Shown here: piece by piece, positions 56,580 through 64,000 of the stretch | How positions within the stretch are numbered: position 1 is the stretch's first letter | How the letters are laid out: each line of letters begins with the position of its first letter | Assembly (NCBI GenBank): GCA_965278985.1 | Contig: OZ257131.1 | Coordinates: forward strand, 2,666,001 to 2,730,000 | DNA: 64,000 nucleotides | Origin: CAISIP01 sp965278985 | Lineage (GTDB): Bacteria; Pseudomonadota; Gammaproteobacteria; Burkholderiales; Burkholderiaceae_C | Direction: 5' to 3' | Made by a program: the position numbers and the translations under genes | The notes under the pieces: model-generated | Seen by the model: only the letters and a program-made list of their open reading frames with translations | Databases searched by the model: none | Told to the model about the DNA's origin: nothing

Positions 56580-58391
56580 ATGAGCAGCCCTCCGTCCCCC
56601 AGCCCCAAAGCCGCCCACGCAGCCCCGGCCGAGCCCGCGAAACACAGCAATTTCCTGCGCCAGATCATCGAGTCCGACCTGGCTAACGGCACCAACGCCC
56701 AGCGCCATTGGGGCGGTGGCCCCGGCGACGGCGCCCACCACGCGGCCGGCCCGCTGGACCCGGCGCGCATCCGTACGCGTTTCCCGCCCGAGCCCAATGG
56801 CTACCTGCACATCGGCCACGCCAAGAGCATCTGCCTGAACTTCGGCCTGGCGCAGGACTACCAGGGCGTGTGTCACCTGCGCTTCGACGACACCAACCCC
56901 GAGAAGGAAGAGCAGGAATTCGTCGATGCCATTCCCGAGATGGTGCAGTGGCTGGGCTTCGACTGGAACGCCAATGGGACCAGCCACCTCTACTACGCCA
57001 GCAACTACTTCGACTTCATGTACCGGGCAGCGGAGTACCTGATCGAGGCCGGTCACGCGTACGTGGACGAGCAGAGCGCCGAAGCGATGCGCCACAACCG
57101 CGGCGACTTCAACACGCCCGGCGTGAACAGCCCCTTCCGTGACCGCGCTCCTGCCGAGAACCTCGCACGCTTCCGCGAGATGCGCGACGGCCAGCACCTG
57201 GACGGCACCATGGTGCTGCGCGCCAAGGTGGACATGGCCAGCCCCAACATCAACCTGCGCGACCCGACCATCTACCGCATCCGGCGCGCGGAGCACCACA
57301 ACACCGGCGACAAGTGGTGCATCTACCCGATGTACGCCTACGCGCATCCCATCGAGGACGCGCTGGAGCAGATCACGCACAGCATTTGCACGCTGGAGTT
57401 CGAAGACCAGCGCCCCTGGTACGACTGGCTGCTCGAGCGCCTGATCGAAGGAGGCCTGTTGACCGCCCCGCCGCCGCGCCAGTACGAGTTCGCGCGGCTG
57501 AACCTCACCTACGTGATCACCAGCAAGCGCAAACTCGCCGCGCTGGTCTACGACCACAAGGTACGCGGCTGGGACGACCCGCGCATGCCCACCCTGGTGG
57601 GCCTGCGCCGCCGCGGCTACACGCCCGAGAGCCTGCGCATGCTGGCCGAGCGCACCGGCACCAGCAAGGCCGGCGGCTGGACCGACTACAGCGTGCTGGA
57701 GGGCTGCCTGCGCGAGACGCTGGACGCCACGGTGCCGCGCGCGATGGCCGTGCTGGACCCGGTGAAGCTGGTCATCACCAACTGGGACGAACTCATGGGT
57801 GCCGGCACGCTGGACGCCTGCCATGCGCCCGTGCACCCGCACTTGCCCGCGCTGGGCCGGCGCGATTTCCAGCTGGGCCGCGAAGTCTGGATCGAACGCA
57901 GCGACTACGAGGAGACGCCGCCCAAGGGCTTCTTCCGGCTGTTCCCCGGCAACAAGGTGCGGCTGAAGTACGGCCACGTCATCGAATGCACGGGCGCGAC
58001 GAAGAACCCGGACGGCAGCATCGCCGAGGTTCATGCCATGCTGTTGCCCGACACCAAGAGCGGCACGCCCGGCGCCGACGCCATCAAGGTCAAGGGCGTG
58101 ATCACCTGGGTGGCTGTGGCCAACGCCGTGCAGGCCGAGATCCGCCTCTACGACCGGCTGTTCTCCCAGCCCCAGCCCGACGCGGGCGGGCGCGACTTCC
58201 TGGAGAGCCTGAACCCGAACAGCCTGCGCATTGTGCAGGGCTGGCTGGAGCCGGGCCTCGCGGCGGCGAAACCGGACGACCGCTTCCAGTTCGAGCGCCA
58301 CGGCTACTTCGTGGCCGACCGCGTGGACCACCGCCCGGAGAAGCCGGTGTTCAACCTGTCGGTGGGATTGCGCGACAGCTGGGGCAAGTAA
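56580..58391 (+). CDS. glnS: Glutaminyl-tRNA synthetase
   Basis: A 603-residue class I aminoacyl-tRNA synthetase that charges tRNA-Gln. The HIGH motif is in PNGYLHIGHAKSICLN near residues 73-88, and the KMSKS equivalent is VITSKRKLAAL near 311-321. The protein is longer than E. coli GlnS (554 residues) mainly because of an N-terminal extension of about 40 residues rich in Ala, Pro and Gly. The C-terminal beta-barrel anticodon-binding domains appear complete, to the typical ending FNLSVGLRDSWGK. nudC begins 23 nt downstream. Confidence 0.96.
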   Translation: MSSPPSPSPKAAHAAPAEPAKHSNFLRQIIESDLANGTNAQRHWGGGPGDGAHHAAGPLDPARIRTRFPPEPNGYLHIGHAKSICLNFGLAQDYQGVCHLRFDDTNPEKEEQEFVDAIPEMVQWLGFDWNANGTSHLYYASNYFDFMYRAAEYLIEAGHAYVDEQSAEAMRHNRGDFNTPGVNSPFRDRAPAENLARFREMRDGQHLDGTMVLRAKVDMASPNINLRDPTIYRIRRAEHHNTGDKWCIYPMYAYAHPIEDALEQITHSICTLEFEDQRPWYDWLLERLIEGGLLTAPPPRQYEFARLNLTYVITSKRKLAALVYDHKVRGWDDPRMPTLVGLRRRGYTPESLRMLAERTGTSKAGGWTDYSVLEGCLRETLDATVPRAMAVLDPVKLVITNWDELMGAGTLDACHAPVHPHLPALGRRDFQLGREVWIERSDYEETPPKGFFRLFPGNKVRLKYGHVIECTGATKNPDGSIAEVHAMLLPDTKSGTPGADAIKVKGVITWVAVANAVQAEIRLYDRLFSQPQPDAGGRDFLESLNPNSLRIVQGWLEPGLAAAKPDDRFQFERHGYFVADRVDHRPEKPVFNLSVGLRDSWGK

Positions 58392-58414
58392 CACCACACG
58401 CCGACAGGAACCGC

Positions 58415-59251
58415 ATGCTGCGCACCCCCACCCACTTCACGCACCTGCAGCGCCTGCAGGAACCCGACGCCCACACCCTCAACATGGTGTTCTGCGGCGA
58501 CAGCCTGCTGGTGCAGGACACGGACCTGGGCCTGCCCGGCAACGACCTGCTGGACGCGCTGATGCCCGCCGATACGCGCTGGCTGGCCGTGGGGTTGCTC
58601 GCCGAGCGTTATTGCCGTGCCGCCTGGTTGCCGATGGGCACCGTGCCGCCCGTGGGCTGGAGCTACCGCAAGCTGCGCTCGCTGTTCGGCAAGCTGCCCG
58701 ACGAACTGGTGGCCGTGGCAGGCCGCAGCTGGCAGATCGCCGAATGGGACCGCACGCACCGCTTCTGCGGCGCCTGCGGCACGCCCACCACGAAACTCGA
58801 GCACGAGCGTTGTGCGCGTTGCCCGGCCTGCGGCCACATGGCCTATCCGCGCATCTCGCCGGCCATGATGGTGCTGGTGCGCCGCGACGACCAGATCCTG
58901 CTGGCACGCCACCACAATTCGCCGACCGGCTTCTTCACGGCGCTGGCGGGCTTCCTGGAAGCTGGAGAGTCGGTGGAGGATGCCATCCACCGCGAGGTGC
59001 GCGAGGAGGTGGGCCTGGAGGTACGGGACCTGCGCTATTTCGGCAGCCAGCCCTGGCCCTTCCCGCATTCGCTGATGATCGCCTACACGGCCGAATACGC
59101 GGGCGGCGACATCGCGCTGGACACCAGCGAGATCGCCGAGGCCCGCTGGTTCGGGCCCGACGACGGCATGCCCCCCGTGCCGCCGCTGGGCCTGTCCATC
59201 GCGGGCCACCTGATCCAGGCCAACCTTCCACGCTCCGGAGCCGTGCGCTGA
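58415..59251 (+). CDS. nudC: NAD(+) diphosphatase / NAD-decapping Nudix hydrolase
   Basis: A 278-residue Nudix enzyme that hydrolyses NADH and removes NAD caps from RNA. A zinc ribbon (Cys118, Cys121, Cys136, Cys139) lies before the Nudix box GFLEAGESVEDAIHREVREE (starting at residue 179), and the NudC-specific SQPWPFPHSLMIAY follows. The ATG at 58415 has CGACAGGAACCGC before it. It probably shares the glnS transcript. It ends at a hairpin shared with the convergent liv operon. Confidence 0.95.
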   Translation: MLRTPTHFTHLQRLQEPDAHTLNMVFCGDSLLVQDTDLGLPGNDLLDALMPADTRWLAVGLLAERYCRAAWLPMGTVPPVGWSYRKLRSLFGKLPDELVAVAGRSWQIAEWDRTHRFCGACGTPTTKLEHERCARCPACGHMAYPRISPAMMVLVRRDDQILLARHHNSPTGFFTALAGFLEAGESVEDAIHREVREEVGLEVRDLRYFGSQPWPFPHSLMIAYTAEYAGGDIALDTSEIAEARWFGPDDGMPPVPPLGLSIAGHLIQANLPRSGAVR

Positions 59252-59258
59252 AACGACA

Positions 59259-59280
59259 AAGGCGCCCCGCAGGGCGCCTT
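59259..59280. terminator. Hairpin between nudC and livF
   Basis: AAGGCGCCC-cgca-GGGCGCCTT is a perfect 9-bp stem with a tetraloop in the 49-nt gap between convergent genes. On the minus strand it is followed by TGTCGTTT (after the stem's TT), so the T-run is weak. It most likely ends the liv transcript and perhaps also nudC. Confidence 0.7.
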
Positions 59281-59300
59281 CCAAAAGTGGACCAGGCTTG

Positions 59301-60014
59301 CTACTCGCCGAGGTAGGCCGCGCGGACCTTCGGGTCCTTGAGCATTTCCTTGGCGTCGCCGTTCATCGTGATCAGTCCGGACTCCATCACGTAGGCGCGG
59401 TTCGCCACGCCCAGTGCACGGCTGGCGTTCTGCTCTACCAGCATCACGGTCACGCCCTGCGCGTAGACGTCGCGCACCACCTCGAAGATCTTGTCGACCA
59501 TGATCGGCGACAGGCCCATGGACGGTTCGTCCAGCAGCAGCACCTTGGGCCGGCTCATCAGCGCGCGGCCCATCGCCAGCATCTGCTGCTCGCCGCCGGA
59601 CATGGTGCCGGCCAGCTGGTTGCGACGCTCCTTCAGCCGCGGGAAGATCGTGAAGATGCGGTCGGCGTCTGCCATGATGTCCGCGTCCTTGCGGATGTAG
59701 GCGCCCATCTGGAGGTTCTCCATGATGGTCATGCGCGCGAACACACCACGGCCCTCGGGCACCATCGCCAGGCCCTGGCGCACGAGGTCCCAGGGGCCCT
59801 GGCCCTTGATGCTCTTGCCGAGGTATTGGATGTCACCGCCGGTCGTCGCCAGCGTGCCGGTGATGGCTTTCATGGTGGTGGTCTTGCCGGCGCCGTTGGA
59901 GCCGATCAGCGTGACCAGTTCTCCTTCGTGCACCTCGAAATCCACGCCCTTCACGGCCTGGATACCGCCATAGGCCACCTTCAGGCCACTGACCTTGAGC
60001 AAGGTATTCGGCAT
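59301..60014 (-). CDS. livF: Branched-chain amino acid ABC transporter ATPase LivF
   Basis: A 237-residue ATP-binding subunit. The Walker A is GSNGAGKTTTM, the signature is LAGTMSGGEQQMLAMGRALM and the Walker B is KVLLLDEPSMGLSPIM. The C-terminus with VTVMLVEQNASRALGVANRA is LivF-like and shorter than LivG. It is the last gene of livHMGF; its ATG lies 1 nt after the livG stop. With LivG it powers uptake through the LivHM channel. Confidence 0.95.
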   Translation of the reverse strand: MPNTLLKVSGLKVAYGGIQAVKGVDFEVHEGELVTLIGSNGAGKTTTMKAITGTLATTGGDIQYLGKSIKGQGPWDLVRQGLAMVPEGRGVFARMTIMENLQMGAYIRKDADIMADADRIFTIFPRLKERRNQLAGTMSGGEQQMLAMGRALMSRPKVLLLDEPSMGLSPIMVDKIFEVVRDVYAQGVTVMLVEQNASRALGVANRAYVMESGLITMNGDAKEMLKDPKVRAAYLGE

Positions 60015-60015
60015 C

Positions 60016-60786
60016 TCAATGTCCTCCCGTGCCCAGATAGGCCTCGATCACTTTTTCATTCTTCTGCACCACGTCGGGCGTACCCTCGGCAATCTGCTTG
60101 CCGTAGTCCAGCACCGTCACGCGGTCGCACAGGCCCATCACCAGCTTCACGTCGTGCTCGATCAACAGGATGGTGCGCTGGTCCTTGCGGATGCGGTCGA
60201 TCAGTTCACGCAGCTGCACCTTCTCGGTGGCGTTCATGCCGGCGGCGGGCTCGTCGAGCGCGATGAGTTGGGGATCGGTGGCCAGCGCACGTGCGATCTC
60301 CAGCCGGCGCTGGTCGCCGTAGCTCAGCGTGCGGGCGCGGTAGTCGGCGAACTTGCCAATGCCCACGTAGTCCAGCAGCTCGCGCGCACGCTTGGCAATG
60401 GCGGCCTCCTCGGTCTTGAAGCCCGGCGTGCGGAAAATCGCGCCGAGCAGGCCGGAGCCGGTACGCACATGGCGACCCACCATCACGTTCTCCAGTGCCG
60501 TCATCTCGGCGAAGAGCCGGATGTTCTGGAAGGTGCGCGCGATACCGGCCTTGGCGACCTCGTGCACGGCCGTGGGCTTGTAGGGCTTGCCATCGAGCTC
60601 GAAGCTGCCGCTGTCGGGCGTGTAGAGCCCTGTGATGACGTTGAAGAAGGTGGTCTTGCCCGCGCCATTGGGGCCGATCAGGCCGTAGACCTGGCCACGC
60701 TCGATGGTGATGCCCACGTCGCTGAGCGCCTGCAGCCCGCCGAAACGCTTGGAGATGCCAGCGACCTTGAGGACGGTATTGCTCAT
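60016..60786 (-). CDS. livG: Branched-chain amino acid ABC transporter ATPase LivG
   Basis: A 256-residue ATP-binding subunit. Walker A GPNGAGKTTFFNVITGLY, then IARTFQNIRLFAEMTALENV, the signature TLSYGDQRRLEIARALATDP and Walker B LIALDEPAAGMNATE are all LivG-type. The ATG at 60786 overlaps the livM stop (ATGA). It forms a heterodimer with LivF on the inner face of the membrane. A short insert after the Q-loop (TGSGLLGAIFRTPGFKTEE) is common in this subfamily. Confidence 0.95.
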   Translation of the reverse strand: MSNTVLKVAGISKRFGGLQALSDVGITIERGQVYGLIGPNGAGKTTFFNVITGLYTPDSGSFELDGKPYKPTAVHEVAKAGIARTFQNIRLFAEMTALENVMVGRHVRTGSGLLGAIFRTPGFKTEEAAIAKRARELLDYVGIGKFADYRARTLSYGDQRRLEIARALATDPQLIALDEPAAGMNATEKVQLRELIDRIRKDQRTILLIEHDVKLVMGLCDRVTVLDYGKQIAEGTPDVVQKNEKVIEAYLGTGGH

Positions 60787-61874
60787 TTTGCGGCTCCCGC
60801 AGCGCCAGCCAGCGACTTGCCGTGTTCGGGCGTGGGCCACAGCCCCCGCGGACGCAGCAGCATCACGATGATCATCGCCAGCGCGATCAGCAGCTGGCGC
60901 AGGATGGAGGCATCCAGCCGGCCACCGGTCAAGGCCTGCAGCGGGCTCGCCACATACCGCAGCACCTCAGGCAGCGCGGCCAGCAGCAAGGCACCCAGCA
61001 CCACGCCAGGCAGGTGGCCCAGGCCACCGAGCACCACCATAGCCACGATCATCACCGACTCCATCAGCGTGAAGGACTCGGGCGACACGAAGCCCTGGAA
61101 GGACGCGAACAGCGCACCGCTCACACCGCCGAAGGAGGCGCCCATGCCGAAGGCCAGCAGCTTCAGGTTGCGGGTGTTGATGCCCATGGCCTTGGCGGCG
61201 ATCTCGTCCTCTCGGATGGCCATCCAGGCGCGGCCCACGCGCGAGAGCGCCAGGCGGTGGCTCAGCACGATGCTGAACAGCACGACGATGAGGAACAGGT
61301 AGTAGTACAGCGTGACCGCGCTGACCTGGAAGCCACCCACCATCAGCGGCTTGGAGAACGGCACGCCGAAGATGGTGAAGGGGTCGATGCCGCTCAGGCC
61401 CTTGGGACCGTTGGTGATGTTCACCGGATGGTCCAGGTTGTTCAGGAACACGCGGATGATTTCCCCGAAGCCCAGCGTGACGATGGCCAGGTAGTCCCCG
61501 CGCAGCTTGAGCGTGGGCGCCCCCAGCAGCATGCCAAAGAACGCGGCGATCGCCCCTGCCAGTGGAATCACCAGCCAGATCGAGGTATGCAGCCCGTTGG
61601 GGAACATGGCCGCGAACCATGGGAAGGTCTGCGTGAGGTGCGGCGACGCCATGAGGCCGTAGAGGTAGGCACCCACGGCGAAGAAGGCGACGTAGCCCAG
61701 GTCCAGCAGGCCCGCGTAACCCACCACGATGTTCAGGCCGATGGCGAGCAGCACATACAGCAGCGCGGTGTCGGCGATGCGCACCCAGGCGTTGCCGAAC
61801 TGCTGCAGGAAGAAGGGCAAGGCCACCACGGCCAGGCCCGCCACGAAATAGAGAACGATTTTCTTGAGGTTCAT
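60783..61874 (-). CDS. livM: Branched-chain amino acid ABC transporter permease LivM
   Basis: A 363-residue membrane subunit with about ten hydrophobic segments. Family blocks are LLYVLLAIGLNIVVGYAGLL, then LDLGYVAFFAVGAYLYGLMA, the EAA-like loop SRVGRAWMAIREDEIAAKAM and MGASFGGVSGALFASFQGFV. It is coupled to livG by ATGA and lies 13 nt after livH. It forms the channel with LivH. Confidence 0.95.
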   Translation of the reverse strand: MNLKKIVLYFVAGLAVVALPFFLQQFGNAWVRIADTALLYVLLAIGLNIVVGYAGLLDLGYVAFFAVGAYLYGLMASPHLTQTFPWFAAMFPNGLHTSIWLVIPLAGAIAAFFGMLLGAPTLKLRGDYLAIVTLGFGEIIRVFLNNLDHPVNITNGPKGLSGIDPFTIFGVPFSKPLMVGGFQVSAVTLYYYLFLIVVLFSIVLSHRLALSRVGRAWMAIREDEIAAKAMGINTRNLKLLAFGMGASFGGVSGALFASFQGFVSPESFTLMESVMIVAMVVLGGLGHLPGVVLGALLLAALPEVLRYVASPLQALTGGRLDASILRQLLIALAMIIVMLLRPRGLWPTPEHGKSLAGAAGAAK

Positions 61875-61887
61875 GGGTGTCTGCTCC

Positions 61888-62817
61888 TCAAGCCCGGTCC
61901 GCCACGCGTTCCCCGAGCAGCCCCGAGGGACGCAGCGTGAGGATCACGATCAACACGATGAACGCGAAGATCTCCGAATAGTGACTGCCCAGGATGCCCC
62001 CGGTCAGCACGCCGATGTAGCCCGAGCCCAGCGCTTCGATGAGGCCCAGCAGAACACCGCCCACCACGGCACCGGCGAGGTTGCCGATGCCACCAAACAC
62101 CGCCGCGGTGAAAGCCTTCAGGCCGGGCAGGAAACCCATCGCGTGTTGCACGGTGCCGTATTTCATGGCGAGCATGATGCCGGCCAGCGCCGCGAGCACG
62201 GCGCCAATGATGAAGGTGGCCGAGATGACCATGTCGGGCTTCACGCCCATCAGGCCCGCCACGCGCGGGTTCTCCGCCGTGGCGCGCATTGCGCGGCCCA
62301 GCGAGGTGTAGTTCACGAGCCAGAGTAACGCGACCAGGATGACCGCCGTCATGGACAGGATCAGCAGGTCGGTGGGTGAAATCACGGCGCCGGCGATCTC
62401 GTAGGGCGTGACGGAGATGAGGTTCGGGAAGGGCTTGGGGTTGGGCTTCCAGATGATCATGGCCACCGTCTGCAACAGGATCGACATGCCGATGGCGGTG
62501 ATCAGCGGTGCCAGGCGCGGTGAATTGCGCAGGGGCCGGTAGGCGATCTTCTCGATGCTGAAATTCAGCACCGCCGCCACGATGCAGGCCACCAGGGCCG
62601 CCACGATCAGGATGATCCAGCCCGGCATGTCGGGAAAGGCCTCCTGCATCGCGCCGGCGACGGTCCACGCGGTGAGTGCGCCGACCATGAGCACTTCACC
62701 ATGGGCGAAGTTGATCAGCTGGATGATGCCGTACACCATCGTGTAGCCCAGTGCGACCAGCGCGTACACGCTGCCCAGCACCAGGCCATTGATGATCTGT
62801 TGGAGAAAAATATCCAT
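61888..62817 (-). CDS. livH: Branched-chain amino acid ABC transporter permease LivH
   Basis: A 309-residue membrane subunit, first gene of the livHMGF operon. It begins MDIFLQQIINGLVLGSVYAL, then VALGYTMVYGIIQLINFAHG; both are hallmark LivH blocks, as are TSLGRAMRATAENPRVAGLM and GTVQHAMGFLPGLKAFTAAV. There is no receptor gene before it in the 266-nt gap to rarA, so the operon depends on a receptor encoded elsewhere. The N-terminus matches the family. Confidence 0.95.
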   Translation of the reverse strand: MDIFLQQIINGLVLGSVYALVALGYTMVYGIIQLINFAHGEVLMVGALTAWTVAGAMQEAFPDMPGWIILIVAALVACIVAAVLNFSIEKIAYRPLRNSPRLAPLITAIGMSILLQTVAMIIWKPNPKPFPNLISVTPYEIAGAVISPTDLLILSMTAVILVALLWLVNYTSLGRAMRATAENPRVAGLMGVKPDMVISATFIIGAVLAALAGIMLAMKYGTVQHAMGFLPGLKAFTAAVFGGIGNLAGAVVGGVLLGLIEALGSGYIGVLTGGILGSHYSEIFAFIVLIVILTLRPSGLLGERVADRA

Positions 62818-63083
62818 GGATGGGTGTTCCGAGGTTGTAGGGGTTGTTATCTGCTTCGGGTCACCGCACTGTTAGCACCACGACCCGGTCCCCGACGCGG
62901 TGCAAGGGTCATGGACCATGCACCGCCAGAGGGCCTGTAGCCCGTCGCGAGATTCTAGTGACGCAATTTCACATCTTGGACGCAGCTGGGGTGGTGTTTT
63001 CCCTCGTGACTTGCATAGGGGAAATAGCAAGGAGCGGGCCACTCCGCGCGAGGAGCCACCAAGCCAGAGCGGGTGCGCAGAAA
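62818..63083. promoter_or_regulatory. Gap between rarA and livH
   Basis: This 266-nt stretch between two minus-strand genes has no credible gene. It should hold the rarA terminator and the liv promoter. I could not locate a clear hairpin with a T-run or convincing promoter hexamers. Confidence 0.3.
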
Positions 63084-64000
63084 CTAGCGCGCGGCGTCGT
63101 TGCGCTGCTTGAGATCGCGCAGTTTCTCGGCGATGCGGATCTCCATTCCACGCTCTACCGGCCGATAGAACTCCGCTGCCGCCATGCCGTCGGGCCAATA
63201 ACTTTCACCCGCTGCGAAGCCGCCTGCCTCATCATGGGCATAGCGGTAGCCCTTGCCGAAATCCAGTTCCTTCATCAACTTGGTGGGGGCGTTGCGCAAA
63301 TGCATGGGCACCGGCCGTGAACCTTCACGCTTGACCAGCGCACGAGCCTCGTTGTATGCCTTGTAGGCGGCGTTGGACTTCGGCGCCATGGCCAGGTAGA
63401 TCACGCACTGCGCCAGCGTGAGCTCGCCCTCGGGTGAGCCCAGCCGCTCATAAACCTCTGCCGCATCGAGGGCCATGCGCAACGCGCGGGGGTCCGCCAG
63501 GCCGATGTCCTCGCTGGCCATGCGCACCAGGCGGCGCGCCATGTAGCGCGGGTCCGCGCCGCCGTCGAGCATGCGCACGAACCAGTACAGGGCGGCGTCG
63601 GGGTCACTGCCACGCACGGATTTGTGCAGCGCGCTGATGGAGTCGTAGAACTGGTCGCCGCCCTTGTCGTAGCGGCGCATGCGTTCGCCCAGCACCCGCA
63701 GCAACCAGGCGTCCGTGACCGTTGCCATCTTCTCGCGCGTGGCCGCCACGGTCAGGGTTTCCAGCGTGTTGAGCAGGCGGCGTGCGTCGCCGTCGGCATA
63801 GGCCACGAGGCGCGCCAGCGCAGCCTCCTCGATGTCAGGCACGGCGTCGATGGCACTGGCCTTGGCCACGATGGCGCGCAGATCGTCCTCGGTGAGCGAC
63901 TGCAGCACATACACAGCCGCGCGCGACAACAACGCCGAATTGACCTCGAAGGACGGGTTCTCGGTGGTGGCACCGATGAAGGTGAAAAGGCCACTCTCCA
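63084..64000 (-). CDS. rarA: Replication-associated recombination protein RarA (MgsA), C-terminal part
   Basis: About 305 residues of an AAA+ clamp-loader-like ATPase that acts at stalled replication forks; the N-terminal part with Walker A lies beyond the right edge. The visible part begins with the sensor-1 region FTFIGATTENPSFEVNSALL, then SRAAVYVL, and YADGDARRLLNTLE. The C-terminal tetramerisation domain has SALHKSVRGSDPDAALYWFV, then RMLDGGADPRYMARRLVRMA and SEDIGLADPRAL, which is diagnostic for RarA. The end, including DFGKGYRYAHDEAGG, is complete. Confidence 0.95.
   Translation of the reverse strand, partial: ESGLFTFIGATTENPSFEVNSALLSRAAVYVLQSLTEDDLRAIVAKASAIDAVPDIEEAALARLVAYADGDARRLLNTLETLTVAATREKMATVTDAWLLRVLGERMRRYDKGGDQFYDSISALHKSVRGSDPDAALYWFVRMLDGGADPRYMARRLVRMASEDIGLADPRALRMALDAAEVYERLGSPEGELTLAQCVIYLAMAPKSNAAYKAYNEARALVKREGSRPVPMHLRNAPTKLMKELDFGKGYRYAHDEAGGFAAGESYWPDGMAAAEFYRPVERGMEIRIAEKLRDLKQRNDAAR

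Noticed and set aside
1..64000. tRNA or rRNA genes, prophage, insertion sequences
   Set aside because: I read the intergenic gaps on both strands and found no tRNA cloverleaf, rRNA segment, transposase or phage gene that I could support.

Overview
The window is high-GC, gene-dense bacterial DNA. Its gene content points to a betaproteobacterium of the order Burkholderiales, most likely family Comamonadaceae. The evidence is the order rpsO-pnp-quinone oxidoreductase-tpiA, three tripartite-tricarboxylate (Bug-type) receptors scattered without membrane partners, many CaiB/BaiF CoA-transferases and acyl-CoA enzymes, and an NhaR-like LysR regulator. This placement is inference from gene content; no rRNA or tRNA gene was seen. 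I saw no CRISPR array, insertion sequence, prophage or integration site.

Layout. 1-19 kb is mostly housekeeping: tpiA (partial), quinone oxidoreductase, pnp and rpsO on the minus strand; an aminotransferase and a LivK-like receptor; a small heat-shock protein; tsaD; ybiB-cobA; rpsU-yqeY; pmbA; darP-mog; trmJ-cysE; suhB; and a cysteine-free IscR-like regulator. 19-35.4 kb is a catabolic accessory region: an NhaR-like LysR regulator, two Bug receptors, enoyl-CoA hydratase, acyl-CoA dehydrogenase, an AtuA-family protein, a nitroreductase, an MDR oxidoreductase, two CoA-transferases, a GntR/UTRA regulator, a large HD-GYP signalling protein and an HMG-CoA-lyase-like enzyme. 35.5-44.6 kb holds mutS, hisN, an Anbu proteasome-like protease, an alpha/beta hydrolase, a MaoC-like dehydratase divergent from a MATE exporter, uppP and a third Bug receptor. 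44.9-48.9 kb is a run of small membrane proteins ending in a LytS/LytTR two-component pair.

48.9-55.7 kb is the most distinctive locus. On the minus strand lie an OPT-family transporter, a DUF917 (hydantoinase/thiohydantoin-related) protein, an M20 metallopeptidase and a hydantoin/Asp-Glu racemase. A divergent IclR regulator and an AroM-family protein follow. Three promoters here share TATTGAAC-like half-sites, so I infer one regulon for uptake and opening of a peptide-like or hydantoin-like substrate. 55.9-64 kb holds a secreted PPVVYG-repeat protein, glnS, nudC, the livHMGF branched-chain amino acid ABC operon without its receptor, and the 3' part of rarA.

Most genes have a clear Shine-Dalgarno or an ATGA-type overlap with the gene before. 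Several strong hairpin terminators separate convergent units. Long open frames antisense to the real genes are products of high GC and were left out.
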